Positions 35,341-55,049 of a stretch of DNA of 64,000 nt are shown in pieces. The stretch is taken from NCBI GenBank assembly GCA_014529385.2, contig CM043960.1, forward strand, positions 27,541,896-27,605,895. Reading direction: 5' to 3'. The stretch's first letter is position 1, and every line of letters begins with the position of its first letter. The notes below the pieces were generated by a model, which ran no database searches, was not told where the DNA came from, and saw only the letters and a list, made by a program, of their open reading frames with translations. The DNA is from Adiantum capillus-veneris (taxonomy: Eukaryota; Streptophyta; Polypodiopsida; Polypodiales; Pteridaceae). The translations under genes and the position numbers were made by a program.

Positions 35341-36203
35341 ATGGCAAGTGTCTCTTTCCCACGTTCAGTGGAAATAAGGGAGAAGACTTCACCACCGACT
35401 TTCTGGATGACTTCGACATCGCTTGTGTGGTTTCCAACAAGGATGACAATGCCTCATGGCCACATCCAAGAAGGCAGAACCTCAATAGAGGAGGAAGGAA
35501 GAATCAGATTTCTCCACCAAGGACGAGACCACCGCCGCCCAGGCAACCCATCCCACCTGTTCAAATCCCACCAGCAGTAGGCGTGCAACCACATCTAGTC
35601 CCACCAGTTCAAGTCCGACAACCACCGATGCAATCACCGCCACTCATCCTATGCCCACCACCAATTAGTACCCGCACACAAAGTGTCATTGGTCTTGCAA
35701 AAGAGGTCAAGATGAAGATAACAAAAGAAGGGTCAAGCGAGAAGTTTGTTCAAAGGACTGAAGCAGTGGAACAAGAGGTTAAAGAATCAAACGATGCTAC
35801 CCCAATGAGGGAGGTAAGTCAAGAAAATTATGTTACAAATGCTAGTACATCTCTAACCTTGGGTGAAGTAGACACCAAAGCGATCAATTGCCAGCATTGG
35901 GCAGTAAGGGTAAGAAGGTGTAAAGTGTTGATCAGGCCTCGTCATAGTAAGAGGAATGTAAAGAGCATGGAAGATATGAGAGAAGAGGAAAACCAGCCTG
36001 CTAGCAAGGCTTTGCAGAAGATGGACAACGCATCAAGCAAAGGGGAGGACTTTGAAAACAGAAGCATGTGCACCAGCATGGACCAAGAACAGTGTAGCGA
36101 GTTGAAGGCATCTTGCATCAAGGAAATTTCACCAGAGGACCATAACAAAGAGGTAAGTATGAATGAAGGTTTGGAGTTGGATATTATTCCAAGGGCTTGG
36201 TAG
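35341..36203 (+). CDS. Gag-like ORF with proline-rich middle
   Basis: The long frame ending at the TAG in 36201-36203 can be followed upstream of its first Met: FPTFSGNKGEDFTTDFLDDF lies at about 35357-35416 and resembles the start of plant gag capsid regions. A Pro/Arg-rich stretch (35500-35670) and an acidic, Ser/Glu/Lys-rich C-terminal half follow. No zinc knuckle, protease or polymerase is attached. In this context the protein may be a reduced Gag. Homology beyond the short N-terminal motif is not evident, and no initiator ATG in frame was established. Confidence 0.5.
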
Positions 36204-36379
36204 CCGAGCAAGACTTTATTGTGTAGTGTCATAGACTTAGATATGGGTAATGCCTCTAGTCTACTAAAAGGTGTTATAAACTTGGAGATGGGTAATTCAT
36301 CCAAGGGTGTTGATAGTTTGATGATCAACATGTTTCCAACCTTTTAATGATGTTCCGGACTCCTCCGTAACACAGCATT

Positions 36380-36901
36380 GTGTTTGCATGGGATGCACCA
36401 TACTTATGGTTATGGTTAAGCACTAGAACATATAGAGGTAAGATCAGCATGGAGATCAAAGTTAAGGAGCCATGGATAGACAAAAGGCTGATAGAATGCA
36501 AGAATGAAGGCCTCGTTCCCAATTTGATGCAATTTTTTACAAATAGTGCATCCTCTCTTTGGAGAGAGGTGAGTGGATTACGCTTGTATTTAAGCAGCAA
36601 GGTAGGTGGCTTACTATCAACATCAGAAAAGGCAACTGACATGTTTGAGCACACCCAAGAGAAGCATGATATGCTTGCAAGCTTTTCCGGTTGTGGCAGT
36701 AAGCAAGATTTTGAAGACAACTGGAGCTCACCACACCAACAAAGCGGCCATCTATGGTGGATTCTTGGCACACTCTTGGGAATCATAATTTTCAGTTCTG
36801 TCTTTGCAGGAGCCAAGATGCTCATTTCTCCTCTCGCTACTGGTGGTTACAAATTTGGCCCTATTTGGCATGCAATTTTATTGTTCAAACACTGTAGATA
36901 A
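36380..36901 (+). CDS. Unknown 173-codon ORF with one predicted membrane segment
   Basis: The ORF lies between the gag-like ORF and the polypurine tract, the place where env-like genes occur in some plant LTR elements. A hydrophobic segment, WWILGTLLGIIIFSSVFAGA, sits at about residues 126-145, followed by about 28 residues with KFGPIWH. The N-terminal two-thirds is mixed polar sequence without a clear signal peptide. The listed start at 36380 may not be the real one. I do not recognise a family. It could be an env-like protein, a captured host fragment or a chance ORF. Confidence 0.4.
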   Translation: MFAWDAPYLWLWLSTRTYRGKISMEIKVKEPWIDKRLIECKNEGLVPNLMQFFTNSASSLWREVSGLRLYLSSKVGGLLSTSEKATDMFEHTQEKHDMLASFSGCGSKQDFEDNWSSPHQQSGHLWWILGTLLGIIIFSSVFAGAKMLISPLATGGYKFGPIWHAILLFKHCR

Positions 36902-36903
36902 TG

Positions 36904-37155
36904 ATCCTATTTTTCACTTGGGATCCAGGAGGACACTGGCATAAAGTTTTGGAACCCATGGGCTTCCCATTTAATCAACCCACACTATTCCAAGGAATAG
37001 GCTATCACCCGAACCTCTTGCAGATTCATGATTATCCCAAAAATCTCACCAATGGCCAAATGGAATCGCTAGTTTAGAAGGCAACTCGATATCTGCTCCT
37101 ACAGATTAGCGAAGAAGAATCAAAGTCAGGGCTAGAGACATGAATGCCTCTAGCC
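36904..37155. other. Non-coding DNA before the polypurine tract
   Basis: No gene recognised. Confidence 0.35.
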
Positions 37156-37167
37156 AAAAGGGGAGGG
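37156..37167 (+). promoter_or_regulatory. Polypurine tract
   Basis: AAAAGGGGAGGG lies 4 bp before the 3' LTR start at 37172 and would prime plus-strand DNA. It sets the element's direction. Confidence 0.85.
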
Positions 37168-37171
37168 CTAA

Positions 37172-40741
<3,570 letters not shown>

Positions 40742-43547
40742 GGAATCAAGAAGAACTAGACTTGTCAAATTTTCTAAATGGATTCCAAGATGTATTTATT
40801 GATTAAATCCCTATGGAGTTACCCCCAAAACAAGGAGATGATGACCATACGATAGAGCTTCTACCCGGGAGCTCACCGCCTAATAAACCTCCTTATAGAG
40901 TTTGTCAAGCTCAGCAAGAGGAGATTATAAGGCAAGTGCATGAGCTGGTAGACAAGGTCTAGATCCTCTCTCTTTTTCTCTCTAGTCATTTTAGTGCAAA
41001 AGAAAGATGGCACATACCTCATGTGTGTGGACTATCGAGCACTAACTATCAAAAATAGATTTCCTGTAGCATGGGTGGAAGATCTGTTTGATAAGCTACA
41101 AGGTTTGACCTACTTTAGTAGGATTGACCTTAAAAGTGGCTATCATCAAATAAGGATAATGAATGAAGAGATCATAAAGACATCGTTCCGTACAATGTTT
41201 GGTTGTTATGAATATCTTGTCATGCCTTTTGGTTTGGAAAATTCTCCAGCCGCCTTCAACCGCCTAATGGAGAAAATCTTTAGACCCTATCGCAAGTTCA
41301 CTGGAGTGTTCTTCGATGACATCATCATCTACTCCAAATATTTAGAGGAGCATAAGCAGCATCTCCAGGTAGTTTTTCAAGCTATGAGGGAGAATAAAAT
41401 TTTCATTAACCAAAAGAAGAGTGATTTTTTCCTCCGAGAGATTCAATACTTAGGTCATATTATCTCCAAGATGGTATCCGTGTGGATCCATCCAGGCTTG
41501 AGGTAATAAAAGGATGGCCTAATCTAAGGAATTTACATGAGCTATAAAGCTTTATTGGTATGTGTGCATATTATAGACGCTTTATAGCTAAATTATCCCA
41601 ATAGCAGGACCTCTACGTGACTTGACCAAGAAAAATTTTAAGTACATATGGACTGCTAAAGAGAAAATCGCTTTTGAAAAACTTAAAGAAAAGCTTACTT
41701 CTCAACCCGTGCTTACACTACCAGATCTCTCAAAACCTTTTGAGGTCCAATGTGTGCTTTGGAAGATTGCCTTGGAGCAGTTTTTCTTCAGAAGGGCATG
41801 CCATAGCATATGAGAGTTGAAGACTCAATTCCAATGAGAGAGGATTGGGCATCTACAAGAAGGAGCTACTAGCTGTCCTACATGCCCTTGACAATTGGAA
41901 GCACTATCTATTGGGGACTCCAAGCATCTTATGAACGGACCACTAAAGTCTTAAGTACTTCATGACGCAAACCAAGCTCTGTGACAAACAAATGAGGTGC
42001 GAAATTTTCTTTTGCAATTCAATTTTCATATTTCTCATATTGCTTGTAAGCATAACCAAGTGGCCGATGCACTATCATGAAGACCGAGGGAAAATGCGGT
42101 GTCTATAGCAACTCACAATGATCTATCTTCCATGATAGATGAGTAAGCTATTGACCCTGATTTTAAAGACATAATCTCATCTCTTACCTTAGGGAAGAAA
42201 GAAGAATCGTTCACCTTGTAGGATGGTTATCTTCTCCATGGGCAACATGCTATATGTTACTCGCTCCCTTCGTGAGAAAGTGATATATGAATCCCATGCT
42301 CCTCCCTATGAGGGGCATAGAGGTATTCAACCTACTCTTCAAGGAATAGAGACATACTTCTATTGGCCCACCATGACATTAGACATACAAGAGTATGTTT
42401 CAAAATGTGTGGTATGCCAAAAGACTAAGTATGATAGAGGGAAGCAACCTGAATTACTCCAACCATTTTCAATCCCTAATTCACCATGGGAGAGTATATC
42501 CATGGATTTTATCTTTGGATTACCCAAGTCTATCCATGGGAATACGGGAATATGGATAATAGTCGATAGGTTTAGCAAACAAGCACACTTTATTCCTATC
42601 AAAAAGATTATCAAGGCACACCAAATGGCAACCCTCTTCATATCTCAGATTTTCAAACACCATGGATTTCCAACATCCATTGTGTTAGATAGAGATCCTA
42701 GAACGACCAGTAATTTCTAGAAAGGTCTCTTTAAACATCTAGATACAAGATAGAATTTCTCTTCGGCCTATCACCCACAAACGGATGGCCAAAGTGAGAT
42801 AGTAGACCTTACGATTCTTGATCTACTAAAGATTTACATTACATAAGTAGATCAACACTCAGAATGGGAGAAGTATCTACCACTTATAGAGTATGTGTAC
42901 AATAACATTATCCATACTACTATGGGGAAAGCACCTTTCAAAATTATTGAAGGAAGACCTAAAAGTCCCTTGCTACTTAAGGTACATGAGACGATCTTTG
43001 TTGCCGATGAGTATAATCAAGACCTACAAGAATCTTTTGTAAAGATTAAGGAGGCTATATCCATCTTGCAAGAAAGGCAAAAGGTTGGTGCTAAGCACAG
43101 AAGGGCCTTCGCTTTCAAGGAAAATCATTGGGTCCTACTTAAATTTCCCAAGGCTCTATTGAGGTAGACTATGGGAAAAATCCTACGGGCCACCAAAGGT
43201 ATTATACTAAATTAGCAAAAAGGTACTATGGTCCTTTTCAAATTCTAAAACCAATCAATGAGATGGCCTATCAACTCAATTTTCCCAACCATTGACTCAT
43301 TCACAAAGTAGAGCCACCGCAAGAACCAATCATTGAGGACCCATCCGAGATCAAAGATCAAGAAGAGGTGCTTCAGCCCAAATCAATTCTTCGACATGAA
43401 GACAAGGTACTAAGACATGGAAAGATTATTCGACGGTATCTTATTAAGTTAAAAAATTATCCTTTTGAAGATGGTAGATGGATGCAAGGAACACAACTTA
43501 AGGATAATATGAACCTTGTCAATGCTTACAATGCTACATTAGAGTAA
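40742..43547 (+). pseudogene. Chromovirus B pol (RT, RNase H, integrase, chromodomain), decayed
   Basis: Begins in the spacer before RT (compare 29339). RT has LMCVDYRAL, IDLKSGYHQIRI and FFDD (about 41310). RNase H (41620-42080) is broken by several stops. Integrase has an HHCC finger (HRGIQ ... CVVCQKTK), SMDFIFGLPKSI and the HPQTDGQSE Glu motif. After a GPF segment comes a chromodomain-like end, EEVLQPKSILRHEDK then RYLIKLKNY, closing NATLE at about 43547. Chromodomains in this family steer integration through chromatin marks. Stops at 41504, 42077, 42215 and 42718 and a frameshift near 41810 show it is dead. It complements chromovirus A, which lacks exactly the integrase part. Confidence 0.88.
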
Positions 43548-43909
43548 GCAAATGTAAATGTTTCTTCTAAATGATCAATGTTTTTGTTTGATAAGACTAG
43601 TTCTCTTTCTATTGGGCACAAATTTAAGTAGCATACATGCTTAGAATCATGTTTGTGATGACGACGTCGCTCAAACACCAAGTAGAATTTTCCACTCTAC
43701 TTTGGGAGAATGAAATGGAATCAAGAGTAGACATGCTTGTGGCACCTAAGTCTCCCAAGACCCAGATGGATTAGTCATCCATTTTGGAATGATGTCATAG
43801 GGTAAAAAGGGATCCTCTACTCGCTAAGAAACATACACTAATGACTAAGGCTTTATCTCCTCTACCTCATAAATCATAGTCGAGGACAACTATGATTTCA
43901 AGAGAGATG
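43548..43909 (+). other. Chromovirus B 3' untranslated region and polypurine tract
   Basis: Non-coding. It ends in TTTCAAGAGAGATG (about 43896-43909), a purine-rich tract directly before the LTR start TGATGACATAA at 43910. Confidence 0.65.
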
Positions 43910-44338
43910 TGATGACATAAAATCTAATATGTAACCAACCCAAATGATTTTCTCATATTAATTGATTATGTTAGTGTGGGAGAATAAACAGGAAGAAGAG
44001 TTAGAATATAAACATGTGCTAACGGATCTATCTCAACACGGGATCAAAGTCAATGGGTCTAAATGAGAGATGGTCTGTCAAAGATCAATGCTAGCTAATG
44101 GACCTTGAAAGACTGCTTACTAACTTAGATACTTGAGGTGATTTTCATGCTTTTCACCTAAGGTGCTTGTCGTGCTTGCTGACTAAGGTGCTTGAGGTGC
44201 TTGTCATGCTTGCTGACTAAGGTGCTTGAGCTTGTCATGCTTGATGATTAAGGTGCTTAAGGGTCTTCATGACTAAGGTGCTCAAGGGATAGGGTGTTAC
44301 AAAGTCAACATGATCCCTACAAGAAGGAGGGTAAGCCT
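43910..44338 (+). repeat. Right chromovirus LTR, left part
   Basis: Starts TGATGACATAA after the polypurine tract. A minisatellite of AAGGTGCTTGTCGTGCTTG-like units lies at 44158-44290. Interrupted at 44338 by the next element; continues at 52329. Confidence 0.8.
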
Positions 44339-44591
44339 TGTTAGCAACAGCTAACACAGGCTACATCGATTATGCATCAAGCAGGATGTATGCTATGAAT
44401 GTGCACAATGTTTCCTACTCACTTTGTATAAGGTCTTGGGCTCATTGGGAGTTCCAAAGTTGTATATGCTAGCTAAAGGGCTCAAACGTAAACCCATAGT
44501 AGAAGGGATTGTGGTGCAGGCCTTTATAAAGAAGCCTTCATGCAAGGAGGCTTCATTCTTGAGTATCCACTGTTGAGATTCCACTTTTGAG

Positions 44592-44635
<44 letters not shown>

Positions 44636-45339
44636 TTCACTCTATGGATGTTATAGCCTTGAGCTTAGTGCCCATGCTTAAGAGGCTAGTGATAATCTAG
44701 TGTAATTAGAGAAGAATTCTTAATCTAATCTCTACTTTCTTCATTAGTCTCAATTCTTCTATTCCGTTATGTCATGAAGGAGTTTCACCTTTCTCATTAT
44801 TCTAGATTTGAGTGTGTGTGATGACTTCTTGCTTATTGACCACTCCTATCCTTCTATGAGCATTCGATTTGTGATATTTAACATCTCTAATTAGGTTGAT
44901 TAAGTTGGTTCTTAATCTTGTAATTAGTGTATGTGCTCTATTGTTTTCTTGTTTGCGGATGGGTTTTATGAAACTCTAGCACCATTCACCTTGTGCGTGT
45001 AGCTTTTGATGAAGTGCCTTGATTGGCATGTGGTGATTGGAGAGGCCAACACCAATGCAATTAGTGTGTGCTTGTCATGAGTGTGCTTTGGGATTCTTGT
45101 CTATGGTAAGTCGGACTTTGGTGGGCTTAATGTGTGTAGGTGATGCTTGATTGATACGTGACTAGAGTTAGTGATTAATGGGGGCTGATCTCTATTGCAT
45201 TGGATGAGCATTCTCTTGAATCCTCTCAATCGATACATTCGATGCTCATGCTTCCATGCCCTAGCCTGATTGCCAATCCTGGGATTGATAATTTTGTTGG
45301 TCTTGGGTTGATTAGGCTATGCTATGATTTTTCACAACA
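44339..45339 (+). repeat. 5' LTR of the LARD-like element
   Basis: 1,001 bp, with (CT)n at 44592-44632. It contains 353 bp (about 44818-45170) that the 3' LTR lacks, bounded by GTGAT direct repeats. Confidence 0.88.
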
Positions 45340-45341
45340 TT

Positions 45342-45358
45342 TGGCACCATTGCAGGGG
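45342..45358 (+). promoter_or_regulatory. Primer binding site, tRNA-Asp type
   Basis: TGGCACCATTGCAGGGG lies 2 bp after the 5' LTR and differs at three positions from TGGCGCCGTTGCCGGGG, the complement of the plant tRNA-Asp 3' end used by Athila/Tat-type elements. Confidence 0.8.
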
Positions 45359-45359
45359 A

Positions 45360-49859
<4,500 letters not shown>

Positions 49860-50270
49860 TTGGCTATTTAGAGCCATTCCAATTCTTTGGATTAAAAGTT
49901 GTGTAAATGCTAGCTCATAGCTTGGTCTAAAGTAAAAATGTTTTCATTTGAGCTAGTGTTTACCCAACTTTTTTGAGAGCTTTCAAGTATAGAATATTTG
50001 GCTATTAAGAGTCATTCACTTTCATTTCATCAAGTTGTTATCTCTAGCTCATAGATTGCTCTAAAAATTGTAAAATTTCATGTGAGCTAGTTGTTAGCCA
50101 ACTTTTTTGGTGGGCCTTTATAAATGTAAAATTTGGCTTTCAAGAGCAGCTTCAAATTCATTCAAAAATTGCATTATTTCTAGCTCATGGCTTGCTTTAA
50201 ATCTTCACTTTCATTTGAGCTAGAAATTAATCAACTTTTGCATCATACATGCGAGACTTTAAATTGCAAA
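49860..50270. repeat. Tandem repeat in the LARD interior, about 135-138-bp unit, three copies
   Basis: Copies begin at 49860, 49998 and 50133 with TTGGCTWTY. Each contains CTAGCTCATRG...TTGC and ends in GAGCTAG ... CAACTTTT. Divergence between copies is considerable, so it is old. Confidence 0.7.
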
Positions 50271-51672
50271 ATTTTCTTTTTATGAAGAAGCATCTTTGTC
50301 TCTCATTTTTGTTGTGTATGCATAAATTTGCTACAAAGAGCACCATGTGCATAACCAAAGGCATTTTTCTCCCTTGGGTTTTTTCCTTTGGCATATTTGG
50401 GTATTTGAGACCCTAGCTTTAGGTTTTCATTAAAAAAATTTGTGTGCTTTTGGCTTTCAATAAAATGTCTTTGGATCTTCGATTTTGACTTCTCTACACA
50501 AATTGGATGCTTGCTCAAAGATGCACAAAGAGCATGAATAGGTGAAATCCTTCCATGATTTTGCTCTTTTGTTCATCTCTTCATTCTCTATGTTTGGCTT
50601 AAATAATTTTTTCTTCTAAGCTATGGTTTTTTCATTTTAAAAAGCTACACATACTAAAGTTTCAACACTTTGCTTTGTGACTATTAACTCATCAAAAAAT
50701 TAGGTTTTATGTGTGCTAATCATAGGTAATTGGCCTTGACCTTAAGCTAATGTATGATCATTTCTTGCTAGTCCTAGATTCTTAGTAATAGTTTTAATAC
50801 TCCATTCATTTTTAACATGACCTAGGGCTATGATTAGGCTTTATTCCTTTAGTCCATTTGCCATAAATACTCTCATGATGGAAGAAATACAAAAGTGCTA
50901 AAAAAATAAAACAACGAAGCAAAAAAAGCGTCAAGAAAAAGTAGCAAAAATGCTACTAGGCACAGGAAAATCAAATCTTTATGTTATGTTGTGTCTTGTG
51001 AGACCTAGCGCCTTATTGGCACTTGGTAGGCAAGGGGAATCACCTTGTTTTGCTTGGTCAAGGCCCTAAACTGATGCCCTAGCCTGATAGGGGTTAGTCG
51101 TCACCTTGGTAGGCTAGTAGGCTCTTGGAACAACTTCTTGAGGGTTCAAGGAGCCGAGAGTCATACCTAGACTTGCCTTGGGGTGGTAGCCTTGTAATGT
51201 GCTTTACTTTTTTCTATGAATGAAAAAACAATCTTCCATGAGCTTCAAAAAGTTATGACAATGTACTAATAGATTAGGAGCTTTTTTATAGCCCATAGCA
51301 TGCTAGACTTGGATGCTTTATTAAGGATTTATCATATAGTTTTTAGTCTAGTAGGTTTATGACTTTGCATTAGCCTAGGTTCTTAATTGATTGCTTGTGT
51401 TTCATGCATAAAACAAGTGGTTTAATCTTCATGACAGTTAGGTGTTTTTTTGCTTTATGTTGTTTAGTTTTTTACTATGATTCACCCGTCTTTTAGAAGA
51501 AAAAAATTTACTTTGCATGATTGTTCATTGTACTTCATGTTTTTATTTATCCTTGTTGGCCTTCAATGCTCATTACTTGTCCTTATGTTTTGCAGCTCAA
51601 CATTTCTTCCATGGACTTTCTTTCTACATGTCACCATATTTTGCTTCACCAACACACGAGGACGTGTGCCAA
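50271..51672. other. LARD interior, right part, non-coding
   Basis: No gene found. It leads to the polypurine tract. Confidence 0.5.
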
Positions 51673-51674
51673 AT

Positions 51675-51688
51675 TAGGAAGGGGGGAA
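51675..51688 (+). promoter_or_regulatory. Polypurine tract of the LARD-like element
   Basis: TAGGAAGGGGGGAA directly precedes the 3' LTR start at 51689. Confidence 0.85.
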
Positions 51689-51927
51689 TGTTATCAGTGG
51701 TTAACACAGGCTACACTGATTATGCATCAAGCAAAAGATATTCTATGGATGTGCACAATGTTTCCTACTCACTTTGTATAAGGTCTTGGGCTCATTGGGA
51801 GTTCCAAAGTTGTATATGCTAGCTAGAGGGCTCAAACTTAAACCCATAGTAGAAGGGATTGTGGTGCAAGCCTTTATGCAATGAGGCTTCATTCTTGAGT
51901 ATCCACTCTTGAGGATCCACTTTTGAG

Positions 51928-51981
<54 letters not shown>

Positions 51982-52328
51982 TTCACTCTATGGATGGTGT
52001 AGCCTTGAGCTTAATGCCCATGCTTAAGAGGCTAGTGCTAATCCAGTGTAATTAGAGAAGCATTCTTAATCTAATCTCTACTTTCTTCATTAGTTTCAAT
52101 TCTTCTATTCCATTATGTTGTGAAGTAGTTTCACCTTTCTCATTATTCTAGATTTGAGTGTGTGTGATTAATGGGTAATCTCTATTGCATTGGATGAGCA
52201 TTCTCTTGAATCCTCTCATTCGATACATTTGATGCTCGTGCTTCCATGCCCTAGCCGGGTTGTCGATCCTAGGATTGATAATTTTTTTGGTCTTGAGTTG
52301 ATTAGGCTATGCTACGATTGCCCCAACA
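51689..52328 (+). repeat. 3' LTR of the LARD-like element (internally deleted)
   Basis: 640 bp. It matches both ends of the 5' LTR but lacks the 353-bp segment between GTGAT repeats. It has (CT)n at about 51931-51979. Confidence 0.88.
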
Positions 52329-52688
52329 AGCCCTAAAGCTAAAGGCATGAGAGAGAACACACACTCACTCACTCAAGGCAAGCCCAAGACCTAAGAGGCA
52401 ACAAGGACACATGTCAAGCACCTACATATGCTGCCCTCATGTAGTGCCTAAAGCCTATTGGTTGACCTCTAAAGGGATCCAATGAGAATTTAGTTTATTT
52501 AATTAATTGTTTGAGCATTTTTCAAGCCCTCTCTTTCAAAGGGGAAAGGAGGACACTTGTCCAAATGCTACCATGGTTGCTTGATATGCACTATGCATGT
52601 GATTAGCTAGACTTGCAGGGGTCCAATCAAATTCAAGGATTAGCTACAAAGAGTGGTCAACCAAAGCAAGCTAGGGGTGTGCTTGGGG

Positions 52689-52775
<87 letters not shown>

Positions 52776-53560
52776 CTCTCATTCTGGCTTTGGGAAAGTG
52801 CAAGAACTCCATCTCCTTCGCCAAGCTTGAGAAGTTGAGAGCCTACACCAACACTCTTGGCTATGAAATACCAATCCAACCAAGATCCATGCTACAATGC
52901 TATGCTTGCCATCGTCTTCATCTCCATTACTATGCTACTATGCTATGTCAATTTTATGAGTAGTGGTATGAAAGGGTGCTATTTCTTCCCGTAAGAATGC
53001 TTCTTCTTCCTCTTCCCTACCCTCATTCCCTACTATCTCTCTTCACCTTCGAAGGTGTTTGACGTCTTGGGACTGAGGCCACGGACAAGTTAATGCTTTC
53101 ATTTAGCTAAGTTATGGGCATAATCATGGTACATGAAGCCCTCTATCTTTATTGCACCATCAAGGTTTCAAGGAACACAAATCTTGTATTGTACCAAGTC
53201 TCTCTTTATGGGAGAATCTATAATACAAAAGCCTTTTAGAGGGGGGGACCGGCTCCACATAAATCCGGTCCTCAACTAGTGTCAAGTTCTCTAATTCTCT
53301 CTCTTGCAAAGTATTGTTCATGCCAAGTTAATTAAGTATAATGGTTATGTTTCTACCTCTAATCAAGTTCACCCTCTATTTTCTCAAAGTATTCTCATAG
53401 AAATGCTCAGTACAATTTTCTTAATTCCTCCATTCTCAATGTTCATAGTCCATTTCCATTACATTCATTCTACTTTCTTTATTATTTCCATCCATGCTAA
53501 CTAAATTTATATATATGCTACTTTGTGCTTTGGCAACTCAAAACTTTAGTTGCTACTCTT
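52329..53560 (+). repeat. Right chromovirus LTR, right part
   Basis: Resumes the LTR broken at 44338 with AGCCCTAAAGC. 52370-52690 parallels 190-500 and 40227-40520. A (CT)n(CA)n tract lies at 52691-52773. A stem-loop GGACCGG/CCGGTCC is at 53246-53271. The exact 3' end is not resolved; about 53560 is an estimate. Confidence 0.7.
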
Positions 53561-53959
53561 CTTTATTTTTGAAAATTAGCTCTCAAGCAGCAACATCCAT
53601 GTTTTAGAGATTGTTGATTGTTGGAGAGGGTCTAACATTGCTTGGTTGATTATGGTTCCTGGTGAGGTTGCTAGTAGTCCAATAATGGTTAAGCCAAAGA
53701 AATTCCCTAAAAGACTCCATTATTAAGTCTATAGTTCCCAACTATGTACCTTGAACTAAGTTCTTTTCAACCGGGATAATAAATCCCTGTCCCACTTACC
53801 CTCTTGCAATGAATAGGTCCAGCCTTTCATGGACACCTTAAGGACCTCTCTTCTTAGGCAAGAACTATAACATTGATTGTAGCAAAATTAAAGTAACAAT
53901 AGTGATCATTTCCTGAAGAGAGTTCTTAAGGAACGAGGATAAGTAGAGTTCTTAAGGAA
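53561..53959. other. Spacer between two opposed LTR fragments
   Basis: No gene recognised. It contains a short direct repeat, GAGTTCTTAAGGAACGAG, at about 53917-53963. Confidence 0.4.
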
Positions 53960-54036
53960 CGAGCATATACGTAGAGTACTTGGATTAAAGTTAGCAAAAT
54001 GAACAGTATACCTAGTTAGCTTGGCATGAACAATAC

Positions 54037-54105
<69 letters not shown>

Positions 54106-54250
54106 AGAGAAATTAGAGAAACTAACAACAGTTGAGGACCAGATTTACTTGGAGCCGGTCCCTCCTCCAAAAGGCTTTTGTATTATAGATTCTCCCATGA
54201 AGAGAAACTTGGTATAATACATGATTTGTGTTCCTTGAGACCTTGTTGAT
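53960..54250 (-). repeat. LTR 3' fragment in inverted orientation with (GA)n
   Basis: Reverse complement matches 53155-53340 (blocks around AGGAACACAAATC, AATACAAAAGCCTTTT and GTATTGTTCATGCCAAG). A (GA)n tract at 54040-54102 is inserted where the other copies have a short CT stretch. Together with 53155-53340 it makes a large inverted repeat. Confidence 0.75.
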
Positions 54251-54263
54251 ACAATGAACTTGG

Positions 54264-54390
54264 CTTACCCCGAATGCAATGTGCATACTTTCCTTATTTT
54301 CCCACCTTCCCTATGACATTACATTCAGCTTACCCCAAATGCAATGTGCATACTTAGCTTATTTGCCCACCTTTTCCATGACATACCACT
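54264..54390. repeat. 65-bp tandem duplication
   Basis: CTTACCCCRAATGCAATGTG at 54264 and again at 54329, both followed by a CCCACCTT...CATGACAT block. No coding role. Confidence 0.75.
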
Positions 54391-55049
54391 TGCGACTCAG
54401 ACGGCTCGTGGTTTGGACTCCTGGTTACTATTTTCTCCTGATTTTGCAATTTTGGCCCGTTTTAAGTTAGTCCAGACATGCACCAAATCCTTCCATATTC
54501 GACATGCTCAAAGCTCTTGCTTTGTAGGTTTGGCAGGAAAAGAAAATAACTAAAAATTATTATTATTCGGCCATAAAATTTGCCAAAAGTATTGCTCACG
54601 CTTGTATGTGCATACTCTCACTCTCAGCATCTCCTTCATCAAAATTTGTTGACATGGCTCAATACTTTGTCAGAAAAGAGTAAAAATCTATCAAAATTTG
54701 TTTTAAAAAAAAAATTTCAAGCATCAAACACACTTTATACATTGTACACATAATCTCTTAACATCTTGCAGCCTAATATCTTGCAATATGCTACTCTAGA
54801 TCCATTTTTATTCATCCCCGCTTCCTATTTTGAGTCATCCTAGACGAAGGGTTGTGCGATGCGCATGGGAAAAAACAACGTGTCTATCCAAGTGGCCTAT
54901 CACGCTTAGAGAAGAGATGCATTGGGTAACACATTGTTGTGCAAGATGTGAGTACTGAACCAATTTCTCAGTGGTTTTTGTTGGTAAAGTTTCATCCATG
55001 AGGCGTTTGCCAAGCAGAAGTTGTTGAGAAGATGTAATTCCCTCTCCTA
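54391..55049. other. Non-coding AT-rich DNA
   Basis: No supported gene or transposon end. Confidence 0.35.
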
